In this document: in pieces, positions 36,501 through 49,450 of the stretch
How positions within the stretch are numbered: position 1 is the first letter of the stretch
Layout: each line of letters starts with the position of its first letter
Origin: Neckera pumila
Taxonomy: Eukaryota > Streptophyta > Bryopsida > Hypnales > Neckeraceae
Assembly (NCBI GenBank): GCA_963969595.1
Contig: OZ018417.1
Location: 5,148,501 to 5,212,500 of the forward strand
Length of the DNA stretch: 64,000 nt
Direction: 5' to 3'
Position numbers and translations under genes: made by a program
The notes under the pieces: generated by a model
Database searches by the model: none
What the model was told of the DNA's origin: nothing
The model's input: only the letters and a program-made list of their open reading frames with translations

Positions 36501-36652
36501 CTTATAATGATATTTTGGGCAATTTTTGTTTTTGTTTTTTTTTGTTTTGAAAAAAAAAATTCTGACAGCCCATACCGGCTATGCACAGAATTGGGACAGC
36601 ATTAGGAACGAGCCTGAAACGGCCCTTTAAAGCTCTCAAATCTCTTCTAATG
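36364..36652 (-). mobile_element. CATTAG-ended element (family 3), inverted copy
   Basis: 289 bp. One end is CATTAAAAGAAATTTGAGGC, the other CTCAAATCTCTTCTAATG (inverted repeats). It has a central poly-A of about 33 bases and a poly-T-rich tract. It contains ACGAGTTATCC, GACAGCCCATACCGG and GAAACGGCCC as in the other copies. Non-coding. Confidence 0.8.
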
Positions 36653-37497
36653 TCTAAAGCTACGTACTTTAGAAGTAGGATAAATTGTTTTTTTTATGTA
36701 TAGTTTTTTTTGCCATTTGGAGACAACCAAAAGACATTGCCTATACTTTGTTAAATTAATTTTTAATTTTTAATCAAAATAGCCATTACAATTTATTTAT
36801 TTTAAATACCAACGGTCAAATTTTACCTAGGAATCACCTAATTTTGACATAAGATAGATGTACCTAAAAGTAACATGAGTTGTTTAATGACATCTAAAAA
36901 ATGATCTAAATCCAAAAGAAGCTAGACGCAAAGTGGGGTTGCAAGAAATTGTCACAATCACAAAGGCGGTTTTTGTGCTGGCCAATCTCCTGCGTATGAT
37001 ACAAGTTTGTTGCTTTTGGGTGTTTCCATGACCACTTGTGTATGAGTTTATGGTCCACAGTAGGTGCATCTATACAGTTGTTTCCACAAATTCATATTAT
37101 ATTTATATAAACTTGGAAAAATATAAAACCAATTTTATTAGTTTCCTAAATCATTTCCTAACAAGTGCACATCATTTTATTTTGTAGCTACCTTCAAGAC
37201 TTTGCAGATCTTGAACAAGTGTTATTTTTTTAATTTTTAGTTTTTGAACAAATGGGAGACCCACTTCATTAAAAAGAAAAAACCAAGTACAAAAACAGCC
37301 AAGCCCAAAGGCTGGTCAAATGAAGAGAAATGAGCATAAACAAAAGAAAAAAACACAACAAAGAGAGCAGAAGAGAACTGCATGAACTGACAGACGGAGG
37401 GGCCATTCTTATGCCATCTAATGTGATTGCCATCGCGAGAGGCAAGAAGCTCGGATTTAAGCCAAATCTTATCAAACATAGTCCAAATAAGAGAAGC
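36653..37497. other. intergenic DNA, no gene recognised
   Basis: The minus-strand open frame at 37237-37587 has a hydrophobic stretch but no family signature, and it overlaps the next repeat. I do not call it. Confidence 0.4.
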
Positions 37498-37791
37498 CAT
37501 TAGGGGAGATTTGAGGGCATTGGAGGGCCGTTTCAAACCCGATCCCCAATCTGGCCATATCTGTGAACAGCCGATACGAGCTGTCAAAATTTTTTTTTTT
37601 CAAAAATAAATAAATAAATAAATTTCTCTCCCAAATATCCTTTTAGGCCAATGTTTTATTTTTATTTTTATTTTTTCGAAAATGACGTGGCACTCTCTCG
37701 ACTACATCAGCGAGCAACTTTCGTGCGTTCCCGCAGTCCAGAAACGATGGATAACTCGCGGGCTCTTAGAGGCCTCAAATCTCTTCTAATA
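37498..37791 (+). mobile_element. CATTAG-ended element (family 3), uninterrupted copy
   Basis: About 294 bp. Ends CATTAGGGGAGATTTGAGGG and CCTCAAATCTCTTCTAAT. The centre has poly-T and TAAA repeats. It is the reference for the interrupted copy at 32689-33605. Confidence 0.8.
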
Positions 37792-37914
37792 CTAATGTAG
37801 TCTTTGACTAGTAGCAATTTTGGCCTTCAACTGAAAAACACGTCCTGAGGAAAAAACAAGTGTTACTTTTAGATACATCTACTTTAGGTATCACCAAGTA
37901 ACACCCATTAGGAA

Positions 37915-38165
37915 AAGTTTCAGCCCTCGAAGGGGCCACAAGTTTTGCACCCCCGAGGTGCAATTAGAAAAAAAAATAGAAATAAAAAATTATTTTTTAT
38001 TTTAAAAAAGTTGGGTGCTGACATGGTACTACATGCCACATCAACGCCACGTCAAATTTTTATTTTTTAATATTTTTTTATTTTTTTAATATTTTTTTAT
38101 TTTTCTGTAATTGCACTGCGGGGTGCCAAAAATCCAAAACTCGCAGCCCCTTGCAGGGTTCAGAA
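37915..38165. mobile_element. foldback element with GC-rich ends
   Basis: The ends are inverted repeats: CAGCCCTCGAAGGGGCC and TTTTGCACCCCCGAGGTGCA on the left, TGCACTGCGGGGTGCC and CGCAGCCCCTTGCAGGG on the right. The centre is A/T homopolymer-like. About 250 bp, non-coding. Confidence 0.7.
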
Positions 38166-40332
38166 TTCTTGTAATGGCAAGTAGCACATGAGTATTGAAG
38201 AAATAGCTGGCTACCTCTCCAAAACGATTAAAAAATCATTGAGCAGGGCATCTTCAATTGGTGCAGTTACAAATCATTCTGGCAAATGTTTTTTTATATT
38301 TTGTCTCCAAGTGCAGTTTGGTAAAAAGTTCATGTTGCCCTATTCTAGGTAGTTGTTCCATACGGAACTAATTCCAGATATTAGGGTCACCTGGATTCAG
38401 GAATTAGATATTCCTTGGTGCCAAAACAACTTTATATTCCTCATTTCCTCGCAATAGAAATCCGTTCTTGTTTGTGGCCCCCAAAGGAAAAAAATTAAAT
38501 AAATTGATATTTCTGGCAATGGCAACAAAAAGAATACTGAGGTAATGACATTCTTCATTGGAAGGGGAATATGATACGTGTCGACCCGTCCTCACTCCTC
38601 GCCTTCTTCGTGAACCTTGCCGACCTCGAGCTGGAATGGTCCCCAAATATAAATTTAAATACAAGCTGCTGACGTGGCAAGTTTGCATATGGGTCTGGAA
38701 CGGTGAGAGGCTCTGGGGATTCTTCTCTTGACGGTGAATCACAATGTGCCACATGGGAAAATAGCATCAACTCTTAAACCTCATGGTCTGTAAGGAACTC
38801 CATTCCAGTGAGTGTTCCTCAAATTAAGGTACTGTTTCCAAAACCTCATTTCATCCATTGTGCAAAAATTACGTACTCAAAATTGCATACTCAAAATTGG
38901 CCTCTTCCAATTCAAATCTCCAAAATGGAGTTAGGAAACTCAAAACCTTCTTGAAAGAAAGGCCACATAACCACTTGTCCCAAAACCAAAAAAAAAACAC
39001 TCCACCAAGCTGTTCACCGTGGAATTCATCTTTTTGGGTACCGTGTGAATCATTTGCTTAAAAACCATCCAAGAACACTCATTGGAGGTCAAACTTGTGT
39101 GCAAGACCTACGCTTTTCATACAAAATTCCAAGAATGAACCTCTACACTTCTATCTTCCATAGAAGGATTCTCTGTCATCCATCAGACACTTTTAGGCCG
39201 TCATGTCATTACAAGGTTAACTGAATGGGTTTATTGAATGTTGTACTAATACTGAAAACTCAACTTCGTCAGTTTTGCAGGGACCAACCCCAAATGAAAC
39301 TTCAAGCATACTAGAGTTAATCGTAAAGTCATCCTATGTTTGTAGTTGGGTGTCAAAGGAAGGTTTAACTAGGAATAGTACAGAAGAAACACGGCACCAA
39401 ACTCCATCAAACCTGAGTTTTGGTGCTCTGGCGAATTTGGTCCTGCGTTTTTCCTGAACTCCGGCTCCTGGTCCTGCATCCACGATTAACTCTACCATGC
39501 AACAATTCTACAGAAGGTTCACTCAGGCAAATGACTCAGTTGGGACCTGTCTCCTCATGTGTTTTTCATGCCACAAGAACGAAAACCATTGGTGAAGAGA
39601 GAAGACAGCCAAAAAGCTCATGGCCATACTGGAAAAATGTTTTTTATACTTCATATTTTTATAATACACTTACAAGAGAGCAATTTTCTAGACCCGTCAT
39701 TTACTATCACCTTGTCTGATATATATCTATATACATCTAAGACCACAAGGGTGAAGAGGAGATCAAGCGCTCACATTCCTGTCTAAACCTCGAAAGTCAT
39801 CCACCATCTAGGGCAACAAGAGCAAATACAGACGCAGTATAGTACTAGTTACAATGTACTGCAAAGGAGGACCAAAAACCCTCTACAAAAAAGCTACGTA
39901 CTCACCACTTGAGTCTTGAGTGGAGGCAGCACACATGAAACTGCATAGCCGACGAGTAATATACAAAAACCACCCAGCTGGTTGAAAGATGAAGTTGAAG
40001 GTTTTGTTGGCTCGCGACTGAAGAGGAGGAGGCTTTGCATTGACAGTAGCTATAGTTCAAGTGAATGTGAGGAAGTCTGAGTAGAAGCTTACTTGAAATG
40101 CTAGCCCCTCAGCAAGTAAATTTTGAGTAAGACCTTACTTGAAAAGTGAGCCACTGCTTCAAGGACAGAGCCTCTCGTAGCTGCAGCTGCTTGCTGCTCC
40201 AATATCAATTGTCAAAGAATAGTCAATTTTACTCTGAAGGGTCTTTGTTGTAAAGAATCCAGAATGGTCCATAAAAGAGAGAAGTCTCGAACTCTCGATG
40301 TGATCATAAGTAGGTCTCCCTGTGAATTTGTG
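38166..40332. other. intergenic DNA and 3' region of the RSH gene
   Basis: Composition is close to genic, but none of the short open frames (for example 38,404-38,754 minus or 39,275-39,786 plus) has a motif or a splice chain that I can support. Confidence 0.4.
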
Positions 40333-43300
40333 CTAATGGATGGAAACGTGTGCCCGAGTCTCAACAAGATCCCCGTCTCGAAGCTTTGTGTGGGGAAGTG
40401 CAGGTTGGTGATTGACGAACACAATTTCCCCATCCATCCCCATCCGTCTTGCCAGGTCAGCTGCGGTGCTGCCAGCTGGCATGCGCATAATCTCGCCATC
40501 AGGCCAACTGATGACGAGGACTTCCACTAAGGCTGCGGAATGCGGGTGGTCTGGGTTCAGGATTGTTACGGATCCATCGGGAGCCACTTCGTGTCGCAGC
40601 TCTTGCTCCCACTGCAGCATGGACCGCAGCAACTTCACCTGCAGCGTTTTACTTTAAGCATTTTAACCAAAACATACGAGTGTGCTTTTATTGGCAGATT
40701 ACTCAATAGAGCTCACTGGAAACATTACTTTGGGTACAAGAGGAAATGTAAAATGTAACAGCAGTTAGTACCTTATTGTTCAACCGAGTGGTAGTGGATG
40801 ATCCAGAGCCAAGATTATTACGCTCATTGCCAGTATGATCGTCCACAAATAAGTCCACCTCCTCTCCCTGCTCCACCATGCCCATGACTTTCCAGTAATC
40901 ATCTCTCTCCGAGTCACTTAGATCCAGCAGCTGAATGAAAGTAGGGAGCGACCTGTCAAACTGGTCTTGCTGCATAACAAACAACCACAGACCTCTTAGT
41001 ATGACGGAAAAACAAGAGTTGATGTGCTCATGCTCTGTTTAACACACTCTTCAGAGAGAGACTCTTTGGTTAGTACTCATCTTGATAATGATATAGGATT
41101 GAAGACATGACGCCAATCAAGACATCACAAAAGTCCCTCTCCAACGATTCATCAATCGAATCTGTGTCAAATTGAGACTTCCAAAAAACGGAAAAGACAC
41201 TAAAACAGTATCATTACAGTACTATCTCATCAAACATTACAGCCTACGGCCATTTCAATTCTAAAAAAAGAAAACAAAACATTGAAATGGCACTAAAAAT
41301 AGTCCCGTTTAAGTACAGTCTAACCCTTCAACCAATCGAAACAATTTATAATCATTAGGGATGGACTATTGTGATACAAAATGAAGAACAACATAAAGCA
41401 CGTACATTTGGGCTCTAGAATTGGAGTCGAACTTGCGAAAAGGAAAATCTGAGTTTGAACTAATAAATACTACGGTTCTCAATCTCGACACAAACCTTGT
41501 GATATAATCCATCTCGGCATAACGTGTACTTCTCCAAGCAAGTGCTCCAGTCCCCATGTCCCGGTGCAAACCACCACTGATCCTCAACCTATACAACCAC
41601 ACCATATGAGTGATATAGACACCATGCTCTTAACCCCATTCAAAGAGAAACATCTGTTCATTTTCAAACAAATTTGTGACTGTTAAAGACCGACATGCAG
41701 GACAACACAGCCTTCAGCTGGAAGTTAAGGGGCCTATAAATACCTTTTTGTAAAGGCGACAGTAAGTTAACCACCGCTTTCTTTGATTGCTAAAACGCCC
41801 TGCAGCTACTGCCTCCCTTGCGTGGAGGGCGAAACTAACAGCCACCAACAGCTCCCGTCCTTCATCCATCACTCTGAGAGGACAATGGAAATGCACTTTG
41901 TTCTTAGACAAAATCTGGGCACATTTTAATGATTGGTTACGTTTACTGGTTAGAGGTTAAATGTGTTAGCCGCAAGTGTTCTAGTTAAAGTTTAACTGGA
42001 AGATTATAACCAATAGAGATTTAGGTAATTGAGACTGTTTCTTATTACTCCTTACAACTGATGAGAAAAATATAAGTTGATTGAATTTGCTCCTCATTGT
42101 TATCAAAGTTTCTTCAAATTTGACTACAATAATTGTAACAATTACATTTTATCATTCCAAAAGATGTGGAAGAAATTGACAAGAACATACCCCACGATAA
42201 CAGCTGCAAGGAGTCTCCCATCTTCGACCCGTAGAGCTGGGTGTCCCAAGTGCACGGGTCTTCTAGGCGAGGGTTTCAGGAGAAGCTCTTGAAGAGGGCA
42301 AGCATACTGAGCATGATGCCCCTCCGAATCACGGTCAACTTCATCATCACTAGCGTCAACTGCACTAGACATGGGTAAGTTTGTGCGGGACTCCATGGGT
42401 GTGGCCTTCACAACGGTGTCACCATCTTTGTACATCCAGTGTGCAGCATGTCCGAATTCTGCATGTTCGTGCATTCCCTTCACATCACAACACCACCATG
42501 TTTGTTGGCTCTGGTAAACACTTTAGTGTATGATACACTATTTCCTAAGCGTATGATACACTATGAACACCATATATTAGGGTACGTATTGATGAGCATA
42601 GCTTTGGAAAAGCTTCTTCATGGTGGACCCAAGGCACATAGTTTAACAAAAAGAACTAATTCAGATTACTCCATTTTCGTGATACGTTATACCATGGATG
42701 TACAAAATAGGATGAACGGCGTAGCCATATCATATTGAACAAATTAGAATCTAGAAATGGACAGGTAGCCTACCCTGGTCCGTATTTGAACTTCCAAAGG
42801 TGCACCATCGGGGCCAATCACTGCAGTATGCAAAGACTGACAAAGTGGAACCAAAAAATCAGTCAGAAAAAAGTTCTAGAAACATTTCAATGGAAAAGGG
42901 AGAAAATTCAGCACTTCAGTTCAAATACAGTGCGTACTCAGTAGATCTTGTCAATTCCGAAAACGATTTTCTACCTGATAAGCGCTTGGCTTTGGATTCA
43001 AAATGTAGTCGTCGAGCTCCCCACCAACAGGCTTCCATAGACTGCAATGCACCAGGGCAGAGTTTAAATTGCAACTTCGAATATCTCACAAAAAAATTTT
43101 AACCAATAGCTTTATATCCGGGATCAAAGAAGTTTTGTCAGAGTAATCAACAAAAAAACATAGGCTCTTTATATATAACAACAACAAGAGAGTAAAATCA
43201 ACTCTCAAACCATTAGCAGTCCTTTGTTTGCTACAAGTAGACAATATTTTATCTAAGACACAGAAGGTTGCGCCATTCGTCTTATGACAGCAAATGTCCA

Positions 43301-46300
43301 CCCACCTGTGTACAACACTGAGAAGGTTGTAACAGCTCTCTACTGCAGCAACGTGAAGCTTGCCATTCCCATCACCAACTACAACCCGTAGAGCCCGTGC
43401 ATCGAAAATCTGATCAAGTCCTACACCTTTCCGCCTCATCTGCACCAAACGACTGTTACTGAGCAACGCCCAGATCGAATGCAAACCAGGTATTCTTTCG
43501 AACTGTAATAGCTACTGAAGAGTTAGTTATACTGAAAATTAAAGAAAAACCGAGTACATTTCATTGTTGCACACCAGCAGCACTACAGCAGATGCAATCT
43601 TGTTCTAAAGCCTGGCAGCTGCGATGAAGTTCTTCCGGCATGTTCAAAACAAAACAAACACCTTGCATCTCAACTTGCCACTGATGAGTCAGATGCTCAC
43701 TTTGCAATAAGTACTGTAGAGGCTCTTCAGTCGACCTGAAAGCCTAACCTCCATTCCTGGGACATACCTGTAGTCGACCAAGAAAACAAGAGAATTCAGA
43801 GCTCCAACCACTAAGTGACCTTAAGATTTGGTTAGTTTCCACATGAAATCGCTATAATCTCAGGACTGTTAATAGAAGTTTTCAAATATCTCAACGACAG
43901 GCACGTATATCATCGCAACATGTAGTCAATTTTGTAACCAGATTCTGAACTGGAGAGACCCGACCTATATCTTTCAAAATTATCATTATCGAGAAATCGA
44001 CTCAAAATGCATGTCCTGGCAACGGCGTTCATCAGCTTAACGTACAGATTGTTTATTTAGCCACAATCCGTGAAGAGCATTGCAGGTATCGATTGAAACT
44101 AAACAAAAGAAAATCTCCGTAAGACTCCCTAAACGAACATGAGACCCAATTTGGATAGACGATGGAGTTAGTTGCAAAGGAATAGTAGAAAAGAGAAAGA
44201 GTAGTACTTACGAAGTAGCGATAAGAAGCTCACGCTCAAGTGCCTCCTCACAAGCACTTAGTGCACTCAGAGCAACCTCTGCATCCCGGACAACTTTAGG
44301 GATTTTCTTCTCACCTGGCCCAGGTGGAACCAACCTCCAGTTCCGTCGCTTGCGGTCCGAGAGCACCTCGAATGGCACTACAGCTTGCAGCAATTCCTGC
44401 AAGTTGACTTGGAAATAGAAATAAGTCCCAAAACACACCCTTGGAGACTCTTCCTTATTGTACTAACGGCACTCATGGTCTTAACTTCTGGTATTTCGTC
44501 AAAAGCCGGACACAGATACTTTCATCTACCTCACAACGCTAAATCAAAAATCTAGATGTAAGTCTGAGTTTGCAGGGCAAATATCTATGGATCTACGAAA
44601 GTAACATAGTGGGTGACATTTGCGATCACAAGGCCATAGATCTCTCATGATCAAGGTAACAAAATGTACCAATACAAAGAAGAAATTATCCCTACCACTT
44701 AGAACAATGTTTCTAGTCAAAGTTTTGGAAGTTAATATAATCCACAATTAGCTTCGAAAGAGTAAATTCTGTTTTTCGTTTGGGCACTTCGGGGTTAACA
44801 CAAAGCTCGATTAAGCTTATAGTTGCGATGTGGAGAAACCAGGAAAATAGGGGGAACAAAATAAAGCATTACATGAAAATCGACATCTAATAAGCATTGA
44901 ATATTTGCCCAAAAGTTGTAAGAAGAATCGTCGTGATTTTGGAAAAAAGTTGGTCTTACCTCCGTGCTCAGCTCCTCATCATCTTCGGGATTATTCTTCG
45001 GCTCCAGCTCTTGCTCTAAAACATCACCGTACAGGAGCGCTCTCCGCTTGGCACGCTTCGTAATTCTACGTAAGGATCTCCAATCCTTGCGAGGGCTCCA
45101 CATAGCTGCCAGCTCTGCCCTCAGTTGTCGAAATGATTTCGGCTTCAGAAACAACAGCAACAGTGTCAGGAATCATTTGTTGTATGGCCCGGCACCTTTT
45201 GAGAACAGTGACAAATAAGTAATCTAGAGCAAAGCCACGCCAAATAAGAGCAAATCAATTGATACTATAGCTCTGACAAACTTACATATGAAAACAGTGG
45301 TTTCTCATGCTTCAGAGGGTTCTCTGGAATGTCATGGATTTCACCAGGAAAGACAAAAACGAATATAAATATCGGAGAGAAAAAGACCTCTAGATCTAGA
45401 ATAAAACTGATTACACTGTCAAAGAGAGCACTAAGAGACTACTCACATTCAGAACAGCAAAACAAAGATCCTCCAACTCAGCTTTCAATGCCCACTCGCC
45501 CAGTTTCGATGCAAGAGAACACCACACGGCAAGTGTCTCTTGTGCCACTGCACACCTCTTCGCTTCTGGCAAGGCATAACTGCAATCACAACGATAAGAG
45601 GAGGTATTATTGAAAAGGCTGGAGGATAAGCCGAATTAACTCCTAAAGGACCAAGGTTTCATAGTTTTAAACGACAGGTTCATTTAATCATATTGCGAAA
45701 AATATATTTCAAGTGGGGTTAAGTTAAATATCACTAGAATCAGCGAAGAACATTGCATATGTTGGTGATGGAGTAAATAAAATTGAACAAAAGAAAAGCT
45801 AGCATATGATCTACTCAGACCTCCTAAAAGAACATAAGGCCCAATGTGAGCTTCATGGTCCCATTACAATGAAAGCAACTATGGCCACTTGCTGAGATGC
45901 TTCTGGGAATCCAGAAAATAGAGGGGAAACAAGTCATGCGATTCTAGTGACTTGGAAAGAGCCCGGCAATGGACGTCCTCTACCAATCGAAAGCACTTCA
46001 AAAGTTTCATGACAAGAATAAAACAAGGAAAATAAAATAAAGGAACAGAAAAATACATTGTCCGCAAGTTGTGAAGGCGGTCAGCAAGCTTGATGAGTAC
46101 CACCCTTGGATCATTAACCATGCCCAGCAACATCATACGCAAATCATCTACCTGGAATGCGCACCAGTCAGCGGTTGGTGTTGTGACACCCCTTGAGAAA
46201 ATAGACCCTTACAGAAAACCGTAATGTTCTTTCCTCTAAACTGCTAGCAGTAAATATTTTAACTGTAATCAAGAATCACTTCCCTGAAGACAACAGAAAA

Positions 46301-49300
46301 CTTGAAATGTGGTTTTTGCAGTAGTCCACTAAAGGGTTATCAATTAAGAGATCAGACTTTGCAACCAACATAAAAGATTTCCAAGGAACAAATATGCAAT
46401 CCAATTCATTTCAGACACTACCATGGGAATTATGCATCTGACCTACTTACCTCTGCTCGACTCAGCCCATCATCATCAACTGACTTCCCTTCACCTGCTT
46501 TCCTCCTCTGCCTTCTTAACAGCTGAACATTCAAGACGAAAAGCAGTTCAGCTCATCACAAGTTCTAACAGCAAAGAGAAGAATGCATGTTCACAATTAT
46601 GTACTTTAAAACTGAACATCTCCCCGCCATCTCGGACATAACCCTCTCCTCTAAACAAAATCAAGGTCGTTAGATCTTGCAGATCTACAGTTCACTAGGG
46701 AGGCTCGGATTATGGACTACACAATTGGCGAGCCGCGGGAGCAGCAAGGGACATTGTCTGCATCAATCTACAATGTTCAGATTTTGCTAATCAAAAGGCT
46801 CACAAAGAGACAAGAGTAATGGGTTCTAAATTTCTTGGGAATAGCTAATGAAAGAGTTGACTTGAAACTTGGACCTGACGTTATGACTTTGGCCACTCCT
46901 CTTTTCCAACTGCAATGCGTCATATGGCAATGAAATCAACAGGAGAGGGTAATAGTTTGTATACATTGTGGTGGAAGGCTATTGATGGACGGTCAATTAT
47001 GCAAAATCCCACTCACTACTAAAATGAATAAATGAGTTTCATTCAAAAAAGCACAAGGACCTGATTAATGTTGCTGAGCCTTGATACGCCACCAACGAGC
47101 TTGGACACGTCATCACCAAAATGCATGCGCACGCTGTGATGGTCTCGGTCTGTGTCATCAATCACATCGTGCAACACACCAGCAATAATTGTGTCTATCA
47201 CCTGTGCAACAACATGGAAACCAAAATTAAACTCTGCCATTTCAAAACACTGAATATGAGCGCTTGGAAGCATAGTTTCTAGTCCAGTTGGCACATAGAG
47301 TTAGAAAACTTCCAAACCATTCAGGTTGTGACTTACCAAGGGCTATCAAGAGCTTAAAATTGTATATCACAACGAATCTAGATTTCTTTTTATGAACAGT
47401 TCCAAGGGTCTTTAAGGAGCTGCTCAACAATGTTATGTAGCTACAAGCAAAAACAGTAAACTTTGCGCATCTCTAGAGTTCCCAAAATGCAATTGATATA
47501 AGAGGACTTGAGAGTACGGGTCATCTACAATCCTTTGTAAATTTCAGGACAATTGTACAATTTTGTATTGACACTCAATGCCCCGTGCTCTCAAACTGAT
47601 ATGGTAAAAGGGGGTCGAAATAAAACACAGGATTGGCAGCTTACCCTCTTCCCCTGTTGAGGAGGAATCAAAGCAGCAAGAATTCGAGCAGTGTGAATGC
47701 AATGAGTAATATAGGGCTCCCCCGTCCTTCTAAACTGCCCAGCATGTGCCTCCCGAGCATATTCTATAGCTCGTTGCACCTTCAAAACCAACCTCCTACT
47801 GTCAGTACATATACAGAACAAAACAAAAGAACCCCGGTATGACAAGTCAATAAAAATTAATTAATTAATTAATTTTTTTAAACTGCATTAGAAAACTTTC
47901 CAAATTTGGTCCCTGATTTCCATTCAGTTTTCATGCGTAAAAATGTCATACACTTATCAATGGTATGTGCCAACAAGGTATATTAGTCAGCGTACAAAAC
48001 CAAAATTCTCCAAAAAGAGTGCAGTAGTAAGAGTTTAGGAGTTCAAATGTCAATGGACATTCTTCTACAAGTCAGCTCTTACACTAACAGGAATGAGTGG
48101 CTCACCTCAGGTTCGAAGAATACTTTGTAGCCGGTCACGTCTACACCTTCAATCTCCACCACTGAAACTATCCAATACACCAAAATCCAAAAATAAATAA
48201 AAATTAGGTAATGGAACATTTTAAGCCGAATAAAAACGAGGGAACCAATAAACCACTCTTTGAAAATACGATTCATAAATTTTGCCTCCCAATACCAATC
48301 AAAAGAAGCAGGCTGATCAAAACATCAGAATCCGAAAACGAAAAAATTTGGTGAATGTACATTTCAAGCCCAAGAAATCAAACATAGCCGAAACGTGTTC
48401 AAAAATTCCGCTCACACGTTTGCCTCCCAACATCAATCAAAAGAAAGCGAATCTAAAGATAGTGAAGTCGTAGACATAGCGGAACAGAAAACACACTGCC
48501 AGTGCACACCATGAGCTGCATGACTCTCAACAAGGCTCTCTTCTACAATTCTATGCCATTCAAAACTTCGAAAAAAATTAGGTGAAACTTTTGAATCAAT
48601 AATTAAAAAATTCACTATTTTAGGTTGTTTAGCCGGGTTAGCTGACCGAGATTCTTGGTTCATTTTAGAAAATTGACCGGATAATTTAATTCCACTAGAT
48701 AAATATGTTGAAACTGATTGTTACTTACACATTTCAAGTCCCAAAAAACTAAAACAGAAACAAAATAGTCAAAAATTCTTCGAAAATTTCACGCAAGGTT
48801 TGCATCCCTGAAAGAAAGCAAACCTAGCAAACCCAATTGACAGCTCAGACCAGAAAACCCATTGACACTGCACACCACGAGCTCCATGACTCTCACCCAA
48901 ACTCTCATCTACAATTATCAGCTCATCCAAAATTCCAAAAAAAAAATTAGGTGATTACACATATCAAGCACCCCCACCCAAAATTCCCGAAATCTCTTTC
49001 AAAATCCCACGCACACTTTCGCATCGTATCCCAGCAAGCAAGCAAGCAAACCAACTAACCCCAGAACCCAATTTCCCTTTAGCGACCCCCACCAGGACTC
49101 TCTTCGACAGTTCTGGCTCGATTCTTGAGCCCCTCCGCGAACGGCGACAGATATGCTCCATAACAAACCGCCGCCGTCACCGCCACCTGCGTCACCGTCG
49201 CCAGCGCCACTCGCAACACCACATGGTGCGTCCCACTGGACGTCACCGTCGCCGCCGCAGTGCCCACAGTCACCACCTCCCGAATCATACACTGCACTCC

Positions 49301-49450
49301 CAATCCCACTCCCATTCTCCGATTGCCTCTGCCATTTCGTGACCACCCAGCTGCTCCACCAAGAGAAACAACGCCCTCCCCACAGACACACTGCGTCTTC
49401 CCACCACTGCCAATTCCAGGACTCAAGTAAGCCAGCGCCTTCCACGCCAT
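40333..49450 (-). CDS. RSH: RelA/SpoT homologue (ppGpp hydrolase/synthetase), chloroplast type
   Basis: Stringent-response enzyme that makes and/or degrades (p)ppGpp, probably in plastids. Eighteen exons: 49450-49093, 48161-48106, 47779-47645, 47201-47061, 46522-46451, 46151-46057, 45579-45447, 45142-44960, 44396-44212, 43767-43701, 43439-43306, 43041-42975, 42836-42774, 42477-42191, 41873-41744, 41588-41496, 40969-40772, 40638-40333. Together they give 2703 bases, 900 residues, with no frame break. The N-terminus (about 1-120) is rich in small and hydrophobic residues and may hold a transit peptide and membrane-prone helix. The HD hydrolase domain (about 139-330) has TGEPYITHCIHT, LHDVIDDT (H194, D195) and KLADRLHNLRT. 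The synthetase domain (about 450-590) has GRLKSLYSTYCKM, DARALRVVV, YQSLHTAV, EVQIRT and HEHAEFGHAAHWMYK. A conserved plant-specific stretch follows (PGHGDWSTCLEKYTLCRDG), then a C-terminal TGS domain (about 847-893). There is no ACT domain. Both catalytic domains look complete, so bifunctionality is possible. I do not assign RSH1/2/3. Confidence 0.93.
45636..45722. mobile_element. tiny TTAA-bounded element in an RSH intron
   Basis: 87 bp beginning TTAACTCCTAAAGGACCA and ending GTGGGGTTAA. It lies between RSH exons 6 and 7 and probably derives from the TTAA system by deletion. Confidence 0.4.
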
